Assembly (NCBI GenBank): GCA_033398695.1
Contig: CM065815.1
Location: 6,318,501 to 6,382,500 of the forward strand
Source: Orobanche coerulescens
Lineage: Eukaryota; Streptophyta; Magnoliopsida; Lamiales; Orobanchaceae
Reading direction: 5' to 3'
DNA length: 64,000 bases
In this document: positions 21,463-32,105 of the stretch, piece after piece
Numbering within the stretch: the first letter of the stretch is position 1
How the letters are laid out: each line of letters starts with the position of its first letter
The notes under the pieces: generated by a model
What the model was told of the DNA's origin: nothing
The model's input: the letters and a program-made list of their open reading frames with translations, nothing else
The model's database searches: none
Program-made: the position numbers and the translations under genes

Positions 21463-23511
21463 TGATCGGTCAAAAACTTATCCTAAAAATAGGAGTTTTT
21501 GAGTCGCTCGCAAATATATACGAGGTAGAAGTAGTTTGTGGTAAGTTCTACCAAGGTCTTTTCTCTCGAGGATTGTCCAACAGGGCTTCGTATAATATTT
21601 TGTTACAAATTGCGAGAAATAAATACTAAAATAGATTATTGGGTTTTTAAATATTAACTAAATTAAATGCACTATATTTTAAACCAAACTATTTTTAATA
21701 AGAATATTTTAATAAGACTATTTTTAATAAGACTATTTTAATAAGACTATTTTTAATACTACTATTTATATCTAGACTATTTATATTAAGACTATTTATA
21801 CTAGACTATTTATATTAAGACTATTTATACTAGACTATTTATACTAGACTATTTTTTTAACTAGTGAAAATGAATAGAATTAAAATGAGTTGGGAATTTA
21901 TAAAATCTAGGGGAATACGTGTTCATTAAATTAGGTTTTTAATTAAGTATCGGAATTGATTTATACGGATATAAAAGAAAAAATGAATGTTTATCGAGTA
22001 ATCAACTTTTCACCTCTGTACTTTCGTATTCAAAGATGTCTTAATCACTTTTGCTTTTTTAAGATGTTGATATCAAGATTAACACTTGATAGATTGAAAA
22101 GATGTGTTTCCAATACACTTAACAATCAATCAAGGAGGTTTCACTAGTAGAAATAGGATATGATCAATCTATATTTAAACCAATTAGTCATTTCATTTCT
22201 CTAACTTGACTATTTTTAGGATAAACGATCGTTCATCGAGTAATCAACTTTTCACCTCATAACTTTCGTATTCAAAGGTGTCTTAACCACTTTCGCAATC
22301 TTAAGATGTTGATAACAAGATTAACATTTGATAGATTGAAAAGATATGTTTCCAATTCACTCAACAATCAATCAAGAAGGTTTCATTAGTAAAAATAGGA
22401 TATGATCAATCTCTATTTAAACCAATTAGTCCTAAAAATAGTTTAAATCAATCAAATACTCAATATATAACCTAATAGAAATCCCCCTTCCCCTAGGAAG
22501 AAAGATTAGCTACTCATTGATTTATACATACTAAAATTATAATAGAAATGATTGATATATATAATATATATAGAAACTTTTAATTACTAGAACTTAATGA
22601 CAATAGATAAAACTTACTTGAATATGATGAATCAAAGTGCAAGAAACAAACTTCAAAATATAACTTCAAAATTGTTCAAAGGTTACAAGCTTACAAAAAT
22701 TGAAAGTAAAACAGTAAGTAAAATACTAAGTGCTTATTGATCAAGCACTTTTCAATTACAAACTAAATGAAAGAAAAACTTCAAACCAAAAATGAAATAC
22801 AAACTAAAATTGAGAGTTCTAAGAAAAATATATTGCTAAAAGAAAGGAGTATTTCTTAGCAAGAAGATGATTATTTTGGCAAGAAGGTGGGTGATTTTTG
22901 CAATGGATGAAGATGTCCTTTTATAGGTGATTTTCAAGAATACAATTGATTATTTAATTCAAAATATCTATTGTAATATCATTTTTTTTAATTCTTTGTT
23001 CACACTTCACCCATGTCTTTGAATTTTCAGATTTTTGACCAAAAAAATATCTTGTGGTTGAGTTCACAAGTTGGTCAAAAGTGGACTAATTTTGCATGGC
23101 ATCTGCTGAAAAACGGCGATGAAAAACGGCCCAATTTGCCCCGTGTTGTGCGCCATTTTGTGGTGACTCGGTCTCTTCCAGAATACGCGCGAGGACACGG
23201 CGCTAAATGCCGGCCGTGTGTGAAACGGGCCAAGACACGGCCCTTGTTGCGCCGTATGTGAAACGGCCTACAGAACACGGTCCTTTTTGCGCCGTGTTGG
23301 ATGGTCGTTTTGCCTTGAAAAATTCCCGTCGTTGGATTTGATCTTGTTTTCCGTCCTTTTTGATGCTTCATGTCGATGTCAGAAATAACCATTTTTAGCT
23401 CATGTTTGGACATATCTGTAAAATGTGTATTTTTAATCACAAATCAGTACGATTATGCCCGGAAAAAGGAATATTTTGTATATGAATTTTAGATCAATTA
23501 TGCACTAATCA
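21463..23511 (-). repeat. Element E 3' LTR
   Basis: 2049 bp, ends TGATCGG...CTAATCA. It contains a tandem array of ACTATTTTTAATAAG and ACTATTTATACTAG units at 21706-21852, two diverged tandem copies of about 205 bp with ATCGAGTAATCAACTTTTCA (about 21990-22185 and 22228-22430), and a minus-strand TATA box (CTATAAAAGG, about 22916-22926). Confidence 0.88.
23110..23300 (-). promoter_or_regulatory. ACACGGC/GCCGTGT inverted words in E LTR
   Basis: Repeated ACACGGC, GCCGTGT, AACGGCC and GGGCC words, often paired as inverted repeats (GGACACGGCG, GCCGGCCGTGTG). The cluster lies upstream of the E TATA box in the transcription sense. Only the first part survives in the other LTR copy. Confidence 0.5.
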
Positions 23512-23525
23512 AATACCCCACACTT
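23512..23525 (-). other. Element E polypurine tract
   Basis: Minus strand GTGTGGGGTATT directly abuts LTR start TGATTAG. Confidence 0.75.
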
Positions 23526-24005
23526 AAATTCTTGCTAGTCCCGAGCAAGACTCTTTATTAATCACACACAAAATAAAAATTAAAATAAGACACAAAATAA
23601 AAAATAAAAAAAAATAATACACACAAATTTAAGAAAAATAATTATATATAAAGATAAAAAGAGATCAAAATGCCATTAATACACAATAACCAACTTTATA
23701 CAGTAGATAGAAATGAATCAAGATTCAAAATAAATCTACTAACGATTTTGAAGTTAAAACACGGTTTTTATTTTTGTAATTCCAAAATGCAAGGTTTTCC
23801 CCCCAAAAGGTTGATTATTTCTTTCCCACTCATGACACACACAAGTCACTTTTAAGGTTGCTCTCGATCACTCGTTTATTTTTCGACTCAATATGAAGAA
23901 GAATTTCATCGGCGTCATCAAATATTGTGATTTTTCACGAAATTGAGTGTATTGAAATTCAGCCGCTAATTAATTCAGATCTTGTTCATAAACTACATCC
24001 CTTTT

Positions 24006-24053
24006 AGTGATAGCTTTCACACCGTTATTTGCTAACGTGTAGCTCTTTTCACC
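24006..24053 (-). ncRNA. 48-bp hairpin repeat, E copy 1
   Basis: On the minus strand nested stems are visible: GGTGA/TCACT, AGCT/AGCT, ACAC/GTGT and GTTA/TAAC around the loop GCAAA. It lies about 500 bp upstream of the 3' LTR in the transcript sense. Confidence 0.6.
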
Positions 24054-24090
24054 AACACAATTTCTATCTTTTTTTTTTTTTTTTTTAAAA

Positions 24091-24138
24091 AGTGATAGCT
24101 TTCACACCGTTATTTGCTAACGTGTAGCTCTTTTCACC
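24091..24138 (-). ncRNA. 48-bp hairpin repeat, E copy 2
   Basis: Identical to copy 1 across the stem-loop core, 85 bp away. Confidence 0.6.
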
Positions 24139-24269
24139 AATTTTTCTGTGAGACGGTAGCTACGCACCAACAATGGTTAGTCCTTTATTTTTCGCAAAAT
24201 TTTAAGACCCCCAAAATTAGGCAGCTGTTGCTGCTCAACACTTCTCTTTTTTGTCATTTATTTTTTTTA

Positions 24270-24317
24270 GGTGATAGCTTTCACATCGTTATTTGCTAAC
24301 GTGTAGCTCTTTTCACC
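24270..24317 (-). ncRNA. 48-bp hairpin repeat, E copy 3
   Basis: Same hairpin with one C-to-T change (ACATCG instead of ACACCG) on the plus strand. The outer GGTGA/TCACC stem is perfect. Confidence 0.6.
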
Positions 24318-25132
24318 AATGACTCTTTTTTTTAGGGAATATAATTTTTTCCAGAAAATCATTTATTAGTTAAGCATGAAAAAATCAAAAACTCCACAAA
24401 TTAAGTAAATTTCAGTTCTATTTTTCATCAACCGACTGATTCTTCTTTTCTCAAGGTAACGAATGACTCGATTTTATATGATAATTACAAGGCTTGGAAA
24501 GAGAGATTGAGGCTAAAAAATTTTGAAATATACAATTTTTTTTACCGGTTAAAACAATTTTAGAAGCTTGTATATAGCTAATTTATTGGTGTTATGGCCA
24601 GATCTAGAAATCTCACAAATCAAAATACTATATATATATATATATACTAAAAAAAAAAATTAAGGCAAATAAAAACACACCAAAATACTAACACACCAAA
24701 ACATACTACCCCCAAACTTGAAAAAGAAACCGTCCTCGGTTTTAAAAAAAATAATAAAAATAAAAAGCAACAGAAAAAAAATACTCCCTATTATGAAAAT
24801 TGATGCTTGAGCTATGCCTTTTTGGATCTGCATGAAAAAACTATACGAGGCAAACAACAACAACAACAAAAATATACCCAGAAGTATAACACAGTTTTTA
24901 AGATGCGCTTCAGGAAAGTCCGAAGAGTCGCCTTACGCTGCCATCAATGCTTTTATAATAAAAAAACAAACAAACAAACAAACAATAAAAATTACAGCAA
25001 TAAAATAACAATACATAAATCGCGCATAGATGCGCGTCAAGAGATCAAGAAAAAACTCCTTAAGCTGCCATCATTTAGCACGATTATTACACACGACAGA
25101 AAGTAAAAATACAAAAGGTCCGACATGGGTTA
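24318..25132. other. Element E noncoding stretch
   Basis: No gene. The part up to about 24660 is homologous to 50583-50930 of element F. The part from about 24660 to 25130 contains (TA)n, AAAC repeats and two related segments with CGCTGCCATCA and AAGCTGCCATCATT (about 24935 and 25062). Confidence 0.5.
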
Positions 25133-25780
25133 TCAAAGGGAGAGGAATGAATCCACTTTTCGTTTTCTCACGGTAAAATCTTCCATCCAGACAATTTTAG
25201 CTAGAGCTGGATCTGGTTGAGGAACAAATTCATTGAGTTTTTTGATTAGTTCTTCTGGTGAGGTTGCAACGACTATGATTCGTTTAGCACGCTCGGAAAT
25301 AAAACCTTTTTCAGCAGAGTAGTCGATGAAAGATAGTAAACCATCAAAGAAACCATTGACATTAAGCAGACCTATTGGTTTTTGATGAACATTTAGCTGG
25401 GCTATGGTAACCACATGAAAAAGTTCCTCAAGAGTGCCAAAACCACCGGGAAGGGTGATAAAGGCGCGATTATTTATCATGTGAGTTATGCGATCTTGCA
25501 TATTCTGAGATCTAAACTCATCTCCAATAGTTGCCCAGTGATTTTACTTTGGCCAGAGGTTTTGGAATTATTCCCAACACTCTTACTCCTTCCATATAGG
25601 CGACGTGACTCGTCCCATTAATCCTATACTTCCTCCTCCGTAGACTACATGAATGCATTTTTCTCCTAAGGTACGACCCAAGTTGTGGGCTGCTTCAGTA
25701 AAGCATGCCTCTTTTCCATAACTAGCGCCACTAAAAATGCAGACTGTGCTAAATTTTTTTGATGAAGATGATGACTCCAT
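25133..25780 (-). pseudogene. LOG family cytokinin riboside 5'-monophosphate phosphoribohydrolase, intronless copy in element E
   Basis: LOG enzymes release active cytokinin bases from nucleotide precursors in the cytosol and nucleus. The copy starts at ATG 25780 (MESSSSSKKFSTVCIFSGAS) and ends at 25133, about 216 codons, the usual family length. The nucleotide-binding GGGSIGLMG, the conserved Arg (QDRI) and the signature PGGFGTLEE are all present, followed by QKPIGLLNVNGFFDGLLSF. A +1/-1 pair of frame changes (near 25600 and 25525) shifts the stretch that reads YMEGVRVLGIIPKPLA, after which the original frame returns. Plant LOG genes normally have several introns; none is present here, which suggests capture through RNA. 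The two indels either inactivate it or are sequence errors. Confidence 0.88.
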
Positions 25781-25859
25781 TTTTGAAAAGAAATTATTAA
25801 GAGAGAAACAGAGAAAAGTGCAAGTTTGAGGGATGAATAAAAGAAACAAGCACAATGTT

Positions 25860-25867
25860 TATTTATA
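25860..25867 (-). promoter_or_regulatory. TATA box upstream of the LOG copy
   Basis: Minus strand CTATAAATA 80-87 bp upstream of the ATG, followed by a CT-rich leader (TTTCTCTGTTTCTCTC). This spacing suits a plant core promoter and 5' leader, so the capture may include its own promoter. It could also be chance in AT-rich DNA. Confidence 0.4.
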
Positions 25868-26090
25868 GAAGAAAAAAAAAGGTAAAAATTGTTTAACAAG
25901 TTTGTGATTGCGTTGATTGCGCTTCAACTACTCAATAGAATAATGAATGCATTTATCACGTATCACATTTTTTATTCAGAAAATCTTACCATACGACAAA
26001 AATAAAAGATACTCACGCGTATGCACAATAGTTGTGATTGTGGCTCACATCTTCCTCTGATTTTACGTTCAGAAACGGCCTAAACGCCTT
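25868..26090. other. Spacer between the two cargo genes of E
   Basis: No ORF. AT-rich, with TATCACGTATCACA near 25955. It would be both 3' leader of the cysteine-rich ORF and upstream region of the LOG copy. Confidence 0.4.
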
Positions 26091-26636
26091 CTATGAGTCG
26101 GGGAGAAGCTTCCCATCCAATTTTCTTACAAATTGGCAAACAGGGTCTTTTAACGTCAGATTCTCAAGACGTTGTTCATATTCTGGTTTGAATTTATTCC
26201 ACAAACATCGAATTCCATAATGTACGAGTCCACTAGGATGCGTGTCAAGAGAAATTTCGATATCATCTAAATTCTCTTTATTTAGACCATCCTTAATGAA
26301 TTGAATTTTATCTTCTCTGTTTGTAGATGGAATTCCTAAAGATCGACATTTTAAATTACAGTTCCATCTAGCACATTTATAGCAAACGGCTATCATCTTT
26401 GCTCGTCGTTTCTTGGCATATGAACTTTTTCCAAGCCCTGGTAAAAATCTAGTCGGTGTTTCTGTGAATTCACCTTCTATTCTTACTTTGACTTCGATAA
26501 TGAATCTTATGTCAAAAGGTATGTTTTTATTCATAAGCAACCTCATCCTTTCAAGCCTTGTCTTGTAAATCTTTAAAATTGCATTTTTGCTTAGAAAGGG
26601 AAATCTTTTTTCAATTTTATACAATGTTTCTTCCAT
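26091..26636 (-). CDS. Cysteine-rich nucleic-acid-binding-like protein in the gag position of element E
   Basis: 181-residue intact ORF, the first after the primer-binding site; I chose ATG 26636 because upstream codons are low-complexity (an in-frame ATG at 26723 would add 29 residues). The middle holds GKSSYAKKRRAK immediately followed by CYKCARWNCNLKC, a basic patch plus four closely spaced cysteines. The pattern G-basic-S-x-Y-A-basic-basic-R-R-A, then C-x2-C, is that of small nucleic-acid-binding proteins of carlaviruses, vitiviruses and relatives, some of which suppress RNA silencing. Cys spacing after the first pair differs from the viral one. The C-terminal 90 residues match nothing I know. 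It is not a retrotransposon gag or zinc knuckle of CCHC type. Possibly an endogenised viral gene taken up by the element; it could also be a plant or element-specific zinc protein. Confidence 0.5.
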   Translation of the reverse strand: MEETLYKIEKRFPFLSKNAILKIYKTRLERMRLLMNKNIPFDIRFIIEVKVRIEGEFTETPTRFLPGLGKSSYAKKRRAKMIAVCYKCARWNCNLKCRSLGIPSTNREDKIQFIKDGLNKENLDDIEISLDTHPSGLVHYGIRCLWNKFKPEYEQRLENLTLKDPVCQFVRKLDGKLLPDS

Positions 26637-26839
26637 GACAAAAAAATTAAAATGAAAAATGATAAAATATCTACAAATATCAGTTGTTTGTGGGAAACTG
26701 AAAAATCCGACTTTGATAGTCACGGAGTACCGTTATCCGCCACTTGACCGGACAGAAGAATAAAAGATGCAGAAATAAAGAAAGATAAAATAACAAGATA
26801 TAAACAAAAGTATACAAAAAATTATATTTGGCCTAAAAC

Positions 26840-26857
26840 AATCCGACAGCGGCGCCA
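26840..26857 (-). other. Element E primer-binding site
   Basis: Minus strand TGGCGCCGCTGTCGGATT, five bases inside the 5' LTR. The TGGCGCCG start is like that of F and of Athila-type elements. Confidence 0.8.
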
Positions 26858-26862
26858 AAATT

Positions 26863-28603
26863 TGATCGGTCAAAACTTATCCTAAAACAGGAGTTTTGAG
26901 TCGCTTGCAAATATATACGAGGTAGAAGTAGTTTGTGGTAAGTTCTACCAAGGTCTTTTCTCTCGAGGATTGTCAACAGGCTTCGTATAATATTTTGTTA
27001 CAAATTAGAAATAAATACTAAAATAGATTATTGGGTTTTTAAATATTAACTAAATTAAATGCACTATATTTTAAACCAAACTATTTTTAATAAGACTATT
27101 TTAATAAGACTATTTTTAATAAGACTATTTTAATAAGACTATTTTTAATAAGACTATTTTTAATACTACTATTTATATCTAGACTATTTATATTAAGACT
27201 ATTTATACTAGACTATTTATATTAAGACTATTTATACTAGACTATTTATACTAGACTATTTTTAACTAGTGAAAATGAATAGAATTAAAATGAGTTGGGA
27301 ATTTATAAAATCTAGGGGAATACGGGTTCATTAAATTAGGTTTTTAATTAAGTATCGGAATTGATTTATACGGATATAAAAGAGAAAACGAATGTTTATC
27401 GAGTAATCAACTTTTCACCTCTGTACTTTCGTATTCAAAGATGTCTTAATCACTTTTGCTTTTTTAAGATGTTGATAACAAGATTAACACTTGATAGATT
27501 GAAAAGATGTGTTTCCAATACACTTAACAATCAATCAAGGAGGTTTCACTAGTAGAAATAGGATATGATCAATCTCTATTTAAACCAATTAGTCCTTTCA
27601 TTTCTCTAACTTGACTATTTTTAGGATAAACGATCGTTCATCGAGTAATCAACTTTTCACCTCATAACTTTCGTATTCAAAGGTGTCTTAACAACTTTCG
27701 CAATCTTAAGATGTTGATAACAAGATTAACATTTGATAGATTGAAAAGATATGTTTCCAATTCACTCAACAATCAATCAAGAAGGTTTCATTAGTAAAAA
27801 TAGGATATGATCAATCTCTATTTAAACCAATTAGTCCCAAAAATAGTTTAAATCAATCAAATACTCAATATATAACCTAATAGAAATCCCCCTTCCCCTA
27901 GGAAGAAAGATTAGTTACTCATTGGTTTATACATACTAAAATTATAATAGAAATAATTGATATATATAATATATATAGAAACTTTTAATTACTAGAACTT
28001 AATGACAATAGATAAAACTTACTTGAATATGATGAATCAAAGTGCAAGAAACAAACTTCAAAATATAACTTCAAACTTGTTCAAAGGTTACAAGCTTACA
28101 AAAATTGAAAGTAAAATACTAAGTAAAATACTAAGTGCTTATTGATCAAGCACTTTTCAATTACAAACTAAATGAAAGAAAAACTTCAAACCAAAAATGA
28201 AATACAAACTAAAATTGAGAGTTCTAAGGAAAATATATTGCTAAAAGAAAGGAGTATTTCTTAGCAAGAAGATGATTATTTTGGTAAGAAGGTGGGTGAT
28301 TTTTGCAATGGATGAAGATGTCCTTTTATAGGTGATTTTCAAGAATACAATTGATTATTTAATTCAAAATATCTATTGTAATATCATTTTTTTTAATTCT
28401 TTGTTCACACTTCACCCATGTCTTTGAATTTTCAGATTTTTGACCAAAAAAATATCTTGTGGTTGAGTTCACAAGTTGGTTAAAAGTGGACTAATTTTGC
28501 ATGGCATCTGCTGAAAAACGGCGATGAAAAACGGCCCAGTTTGCCCCGTGTTGTGCGCCGTTTTGTGGTGACTCGGTCTCTTCCGGAATACGCGCGAGGA
28601 CAC
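26863..28603 (-). repeat. Element E 5' LTR, left part, cut by element G
   Basis: Near-identical to 21463-23200 of the other LTR, including the tandem array (27081-27264) and the 205-bp duplication (about 27392-27595 and 27635-27840). It stops after GAGGACAC, the point equivalent to 23200, where element G begins; GACAC (28599-28603) should recur at the far end of G. Confidence 0.88.
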
Positions 28604-30324
28604 TGTAACACCCCCAGGATATCCGAGGTATATTACAGCGCCGTGAATCCCTATATGGGACCCACCAGGCTGAACAAGCATCATACTCATCGACTCACAG
28701 AAACAACAGAAAAATACCTCGTCATAAAGACGCCAAACAAAATAATCCGCCCGGTTCAACCGGTATAACATAACACCATAATCCGACACAAACATAATAA
28801 CCAACAATACAATCCCGACGAGTAAAAGTTCTTAAGTACTCGAGTACTTCTATTAGTTCAAAGACCACAAAGGGTAAAAAGATAGAAAGCAATAAAACAT
28901 CACTCGTGCACAATCATCACGCACGGCCATCATCCGCATACTGGTCCAGCGCCCGCTCGTCTCGATGAACCTGACCTGAAATTCATAAAACAAATTTCCC
29001 CAAAACGGGTCCCCAGAGGGGTTAGCAATTACGCTAGTACAAGTAACCAAATGAACGACTTACATCTTACACATATAGTAATGCATGCAATTAAGAAAAC
29101 ATAGTTCCAAAACACTCATTTCCGGAAATGCCATATTCAAATCACATTTGTAAAATGCACCACAATTAACCGTCGATCCACGTCTCTGTGGACCCCTACC
29201 GAGACCCCATCGGATCTAACCCGTAGTGGTTAAAAGCAAGCTCGTCGATCCACGTCTATGTGGACCCCTACCGAGACCCCGTCGGATCTAACCCGTAGTG
29301 AGCATACACACACACACACACACCATTTCTCACACAATACTATTATGTCAAGAATGTAAGTTCATAAGGGTACTTGCCTCGGTTAATAGACGGTGATACG
29401 AACGGAAAGGAAGAATCGAACACGACCGCGAGGAACCGGCGGAAATGAACCTAACGTTTCAAATAACACAATCAGAACCAATTCTAAACGAATACGGAAT
29501 TGGAAAACACTCAAAAACCCGCCTACGATTCATGTATATTCGAATAAAAATGATAACGAGGGCGGACCACAACCAAACCCTCCCGATTTCGCAAAACTAT
29601 GAAAATATATCATGAATCCGTATGAAAACTAATGATATCAACAAGATGAATCATATTCATCTTGAATCCAACAACAAAACGGAACGAATCGGAAGAAAAT
29701 CCCAAAACCCCCAAATTATCCAAAAGTAGTGTTCTAAGAGATTTTACCTTGATTTGACGATGAACAATGAATGATTAGAGATAGGTTGATGATATGAAGC
29801 TTGAATACACTTCTACAATGGTGTTTGAGCGAAAATCGGGCGAAACCTAGCTCTCCAGGTCGTTCCCGTCGCGAAGAGAAGTGAGAGAGGTGAGAAATGA
29901 GGAAAAATACGGTTGCTGTCAGTTTATATACTGGCCGGTGTTACGGCCGTAACATCCATAACATACGGCCGTAACATATGAACATTACGGCCGTAACTCA
30001 CCTGCCTTACGGCCGTAACTGTTCTAGGAATGAAATTGGGCAAAATTTACGAATGACACATACGGCCGTATCAAGGTACCATTACGGCCGTATCGATACT
30101 TACGGCCGTAACTCGAGCATGATACGCCCGTAACTCGGAACTGGACCAGGGGGGAAGAAACGAAGCCTTGTTACGGCCGTATGAAGGAAGCTTACGGCCG
30201 TAACTCTCGATTATTATGGCCGTAACATATACGGCTTACGGTCGTAACATGGCCTGTGACAGCAGGCCAGTCTGAAACACTGCTCGACGAGGAGACGATC
30301 GAAAAGAGAAAATAACAAGGTGTA
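28604..30324 (-). repeat. Element G 3' LTR, left part (Tekay-type)
   Basis: Starts TGTAACACCCCC and is cut at 30324 by element F. It resumes at 60228. A duplicated cassette with CCTACCGAGACCCC lies at 29173-29230 and 29246-29300, at the place where D and H have their own cassettes. A (CA)n run is at 29303-29321. TATA box on minus strand TATATAAACTG at about 29919-29931. Confidence 0.88.
29940..30248 (-). promoter_or_regulatory. TACGGCCGTA palindrome array in G LTR
   Basis: About a dozen copies of TACGGCCGTA, many as the longer palindrome GTTACGGCCGTAAC, plus a few mutated ones (TACGCCCGTA, TATGGCCGTA). They lie directly upstream of the TATATAAA box in the minus sense. Confidence 0.7.
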
Positions 30325-30688
30325 TGACACACTTTTTAGTGTAACTATCGCAAGTGCACGATATCGTATCAAGTAGTAAAGTGGACTTTTTGAGTCCGGT
30401 TTATCGATCCCACAAGGAAGTTTGGTTATAATTTGAATTATACACTATTAGTCTATTTTTATAGATACTTAAGATGAGTGAAACACACAATTAAAAAGTT
30501 TGGTTTAATAATTGCAAAGAAATTGCAATAATAGTTCTAATATTATAAGGAAATAAAAAGATAGCAATAATAATAGATTGATTATCGATAAAATGAAATA
30601 GTTGGGATTACAAACTTAGTTCATCATTAGTTATAAAAGATGTATTGGAGATCATAAGATGAATTTACTTATTATGTTGTGTAGATTC
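30325..30688 (-). repeat. Element F 3' LTR, left part
   Basis: Starts TGACACAC; matches 58651-59016 of the other LTR closely, then is cut by element C at GATTC. Confidence 0.9.
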
Positions 30689-32092
30689 TGTAGGTCACAA
30701 GTCGTCCAGGAACAAGTCTAGAGGGGGGGTGAATAGACTTGTTGAAACTCTTGAACTCTTTTTCACGAAGAGTGAGTTTCTTCAGCTGATAGTCAAACAA
30801 ATGACTTGGAGTCGTTTGTTCTTGGATATGTGCGGAAGTCAGCTGATGACGAATAGAAATCAACTCAATGAAACACTTAACAATGTATGCAGCAGTTTAA
30901 AGTATGATGCAGTAAAACAGTAAATAACACAAGCAATTATAGTGGTCTCAGAGGTGGGGTAATCCTCTACTAATCCACTTTTCTCCAAACCAGTTGGAGA
31001 TGAATTCACTATAATTTTCAACCAGTGATAAATATTACAGTGATTCAAACCACACTACAACAGCTTCCAACCAGTGGAAATCCGTGCCGTTGTACACACA
31101 CTTGACTGCCTTGCACCTCTTGATCCTCGATCCTCGGATGCCTTTACAGTCTCTTACTTCAACCAGTGAAGTACCCCGTACTCAAGATTATAGACAAGAG
31201 TGTTTGTCTTCTCCAACTTAAGAGCTTCCTTAAGTATGAACTTTTAGATCTGCTCTTTTCACGATGCTATTTGATTGCTTGAGATTGCTTGATTGCTTTG
31301 ATCGCTAGAATGTATGTTCGCACCGGTAGTTGCTCAGTTTCAAATCTTCGGATATATATAGATCACGATCTCTGAGCTTCTTCCTTGTAGCCGTTGCAAA
31401 TTTGAACAAATCCGTCCGTTGGAGGGAGACTTCATTGTTTATTCTTTCTGAACGTTGCAAGGCTGGATTCCTATTATTTTATTTTATCTTCCGACCATTG
31501 TGAGGACTTCTGCATGTGAGCGTCGAACCTTTTGAATATAAAAGGATTAAAGTCTTCACGGTGGGTCAGGATGATTTAATTAAATCATATCTCTTGCGGG
31601 AATCACTCCAATTTGTCTCTTCACGTTGCATGTGAGCTTTCCGTAATATTTGAATTTTCAAAGCATGCTGACGTGGACTTGGAGTACTAGGCTGTATTCG
31701 AGTAGGCTGATGTGCAGCTTACATCTCTGCAGGTAGGTCCTCTCGGCATTCCTTTGTTTGTGACTTATGCAGTCGAGTGACTTCCACTGAGGTACCTCGG
31801 CCGATCACAGTCAAACTTCTCGATAAATTTAGTTGACGGAGCTACTCTGACCGAGTCATTGCTCCTCTACGATGGACTAGGTGTACTTAGTACTTAGCCG
31901 TTTTCAATTTAACTAACTTTTGGCCTACAGAAGACACTCATTTGGTTCTTCTTTACATTTTGCCAAGTTTTATACTTAACATATTTTGGCCTATGGAAGA
32001 TACTCATTTGGTTCTTCCTTACATTTTGCCAAGTAATAAACATTAGATTTTAAATTAATGACATCATCAAAATCTAACAAGTATTCCTAACA
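30689..32092 (-). repeat. Element C 3' LTR
   Basis: 1404 bp, TGTAGGTCAC...CCTAACA. TATA-like TATATATAG at about 31351. Fold-back pairs of TGGCCTAXXGAAGA type repeats occur near 31921 and 31988. Confidence 0.9.
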
Positions 32093-32105
32093 AATTCCCC
32101 CTATT
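32093..32105 (-). other. Element C polypurine tract
   Basis: Minus strand AATAGGGGGAATT abuts the 3' LTR. Confidence 0.8.

Noticed and set aside
25133..25780. LOG as an ordinary host gene
   Set aside because: It lies between the primer site and purine tract of E, flanked by paired E LTRs, and lacks introns.
29940..30248. CRISPR-like or satellite array from regularly repeated TACGGCCGTA
   Set aside because: Spacing is irregular, the repeat is a 10-14 bp palindrome and the context is a plant LTR promoter.
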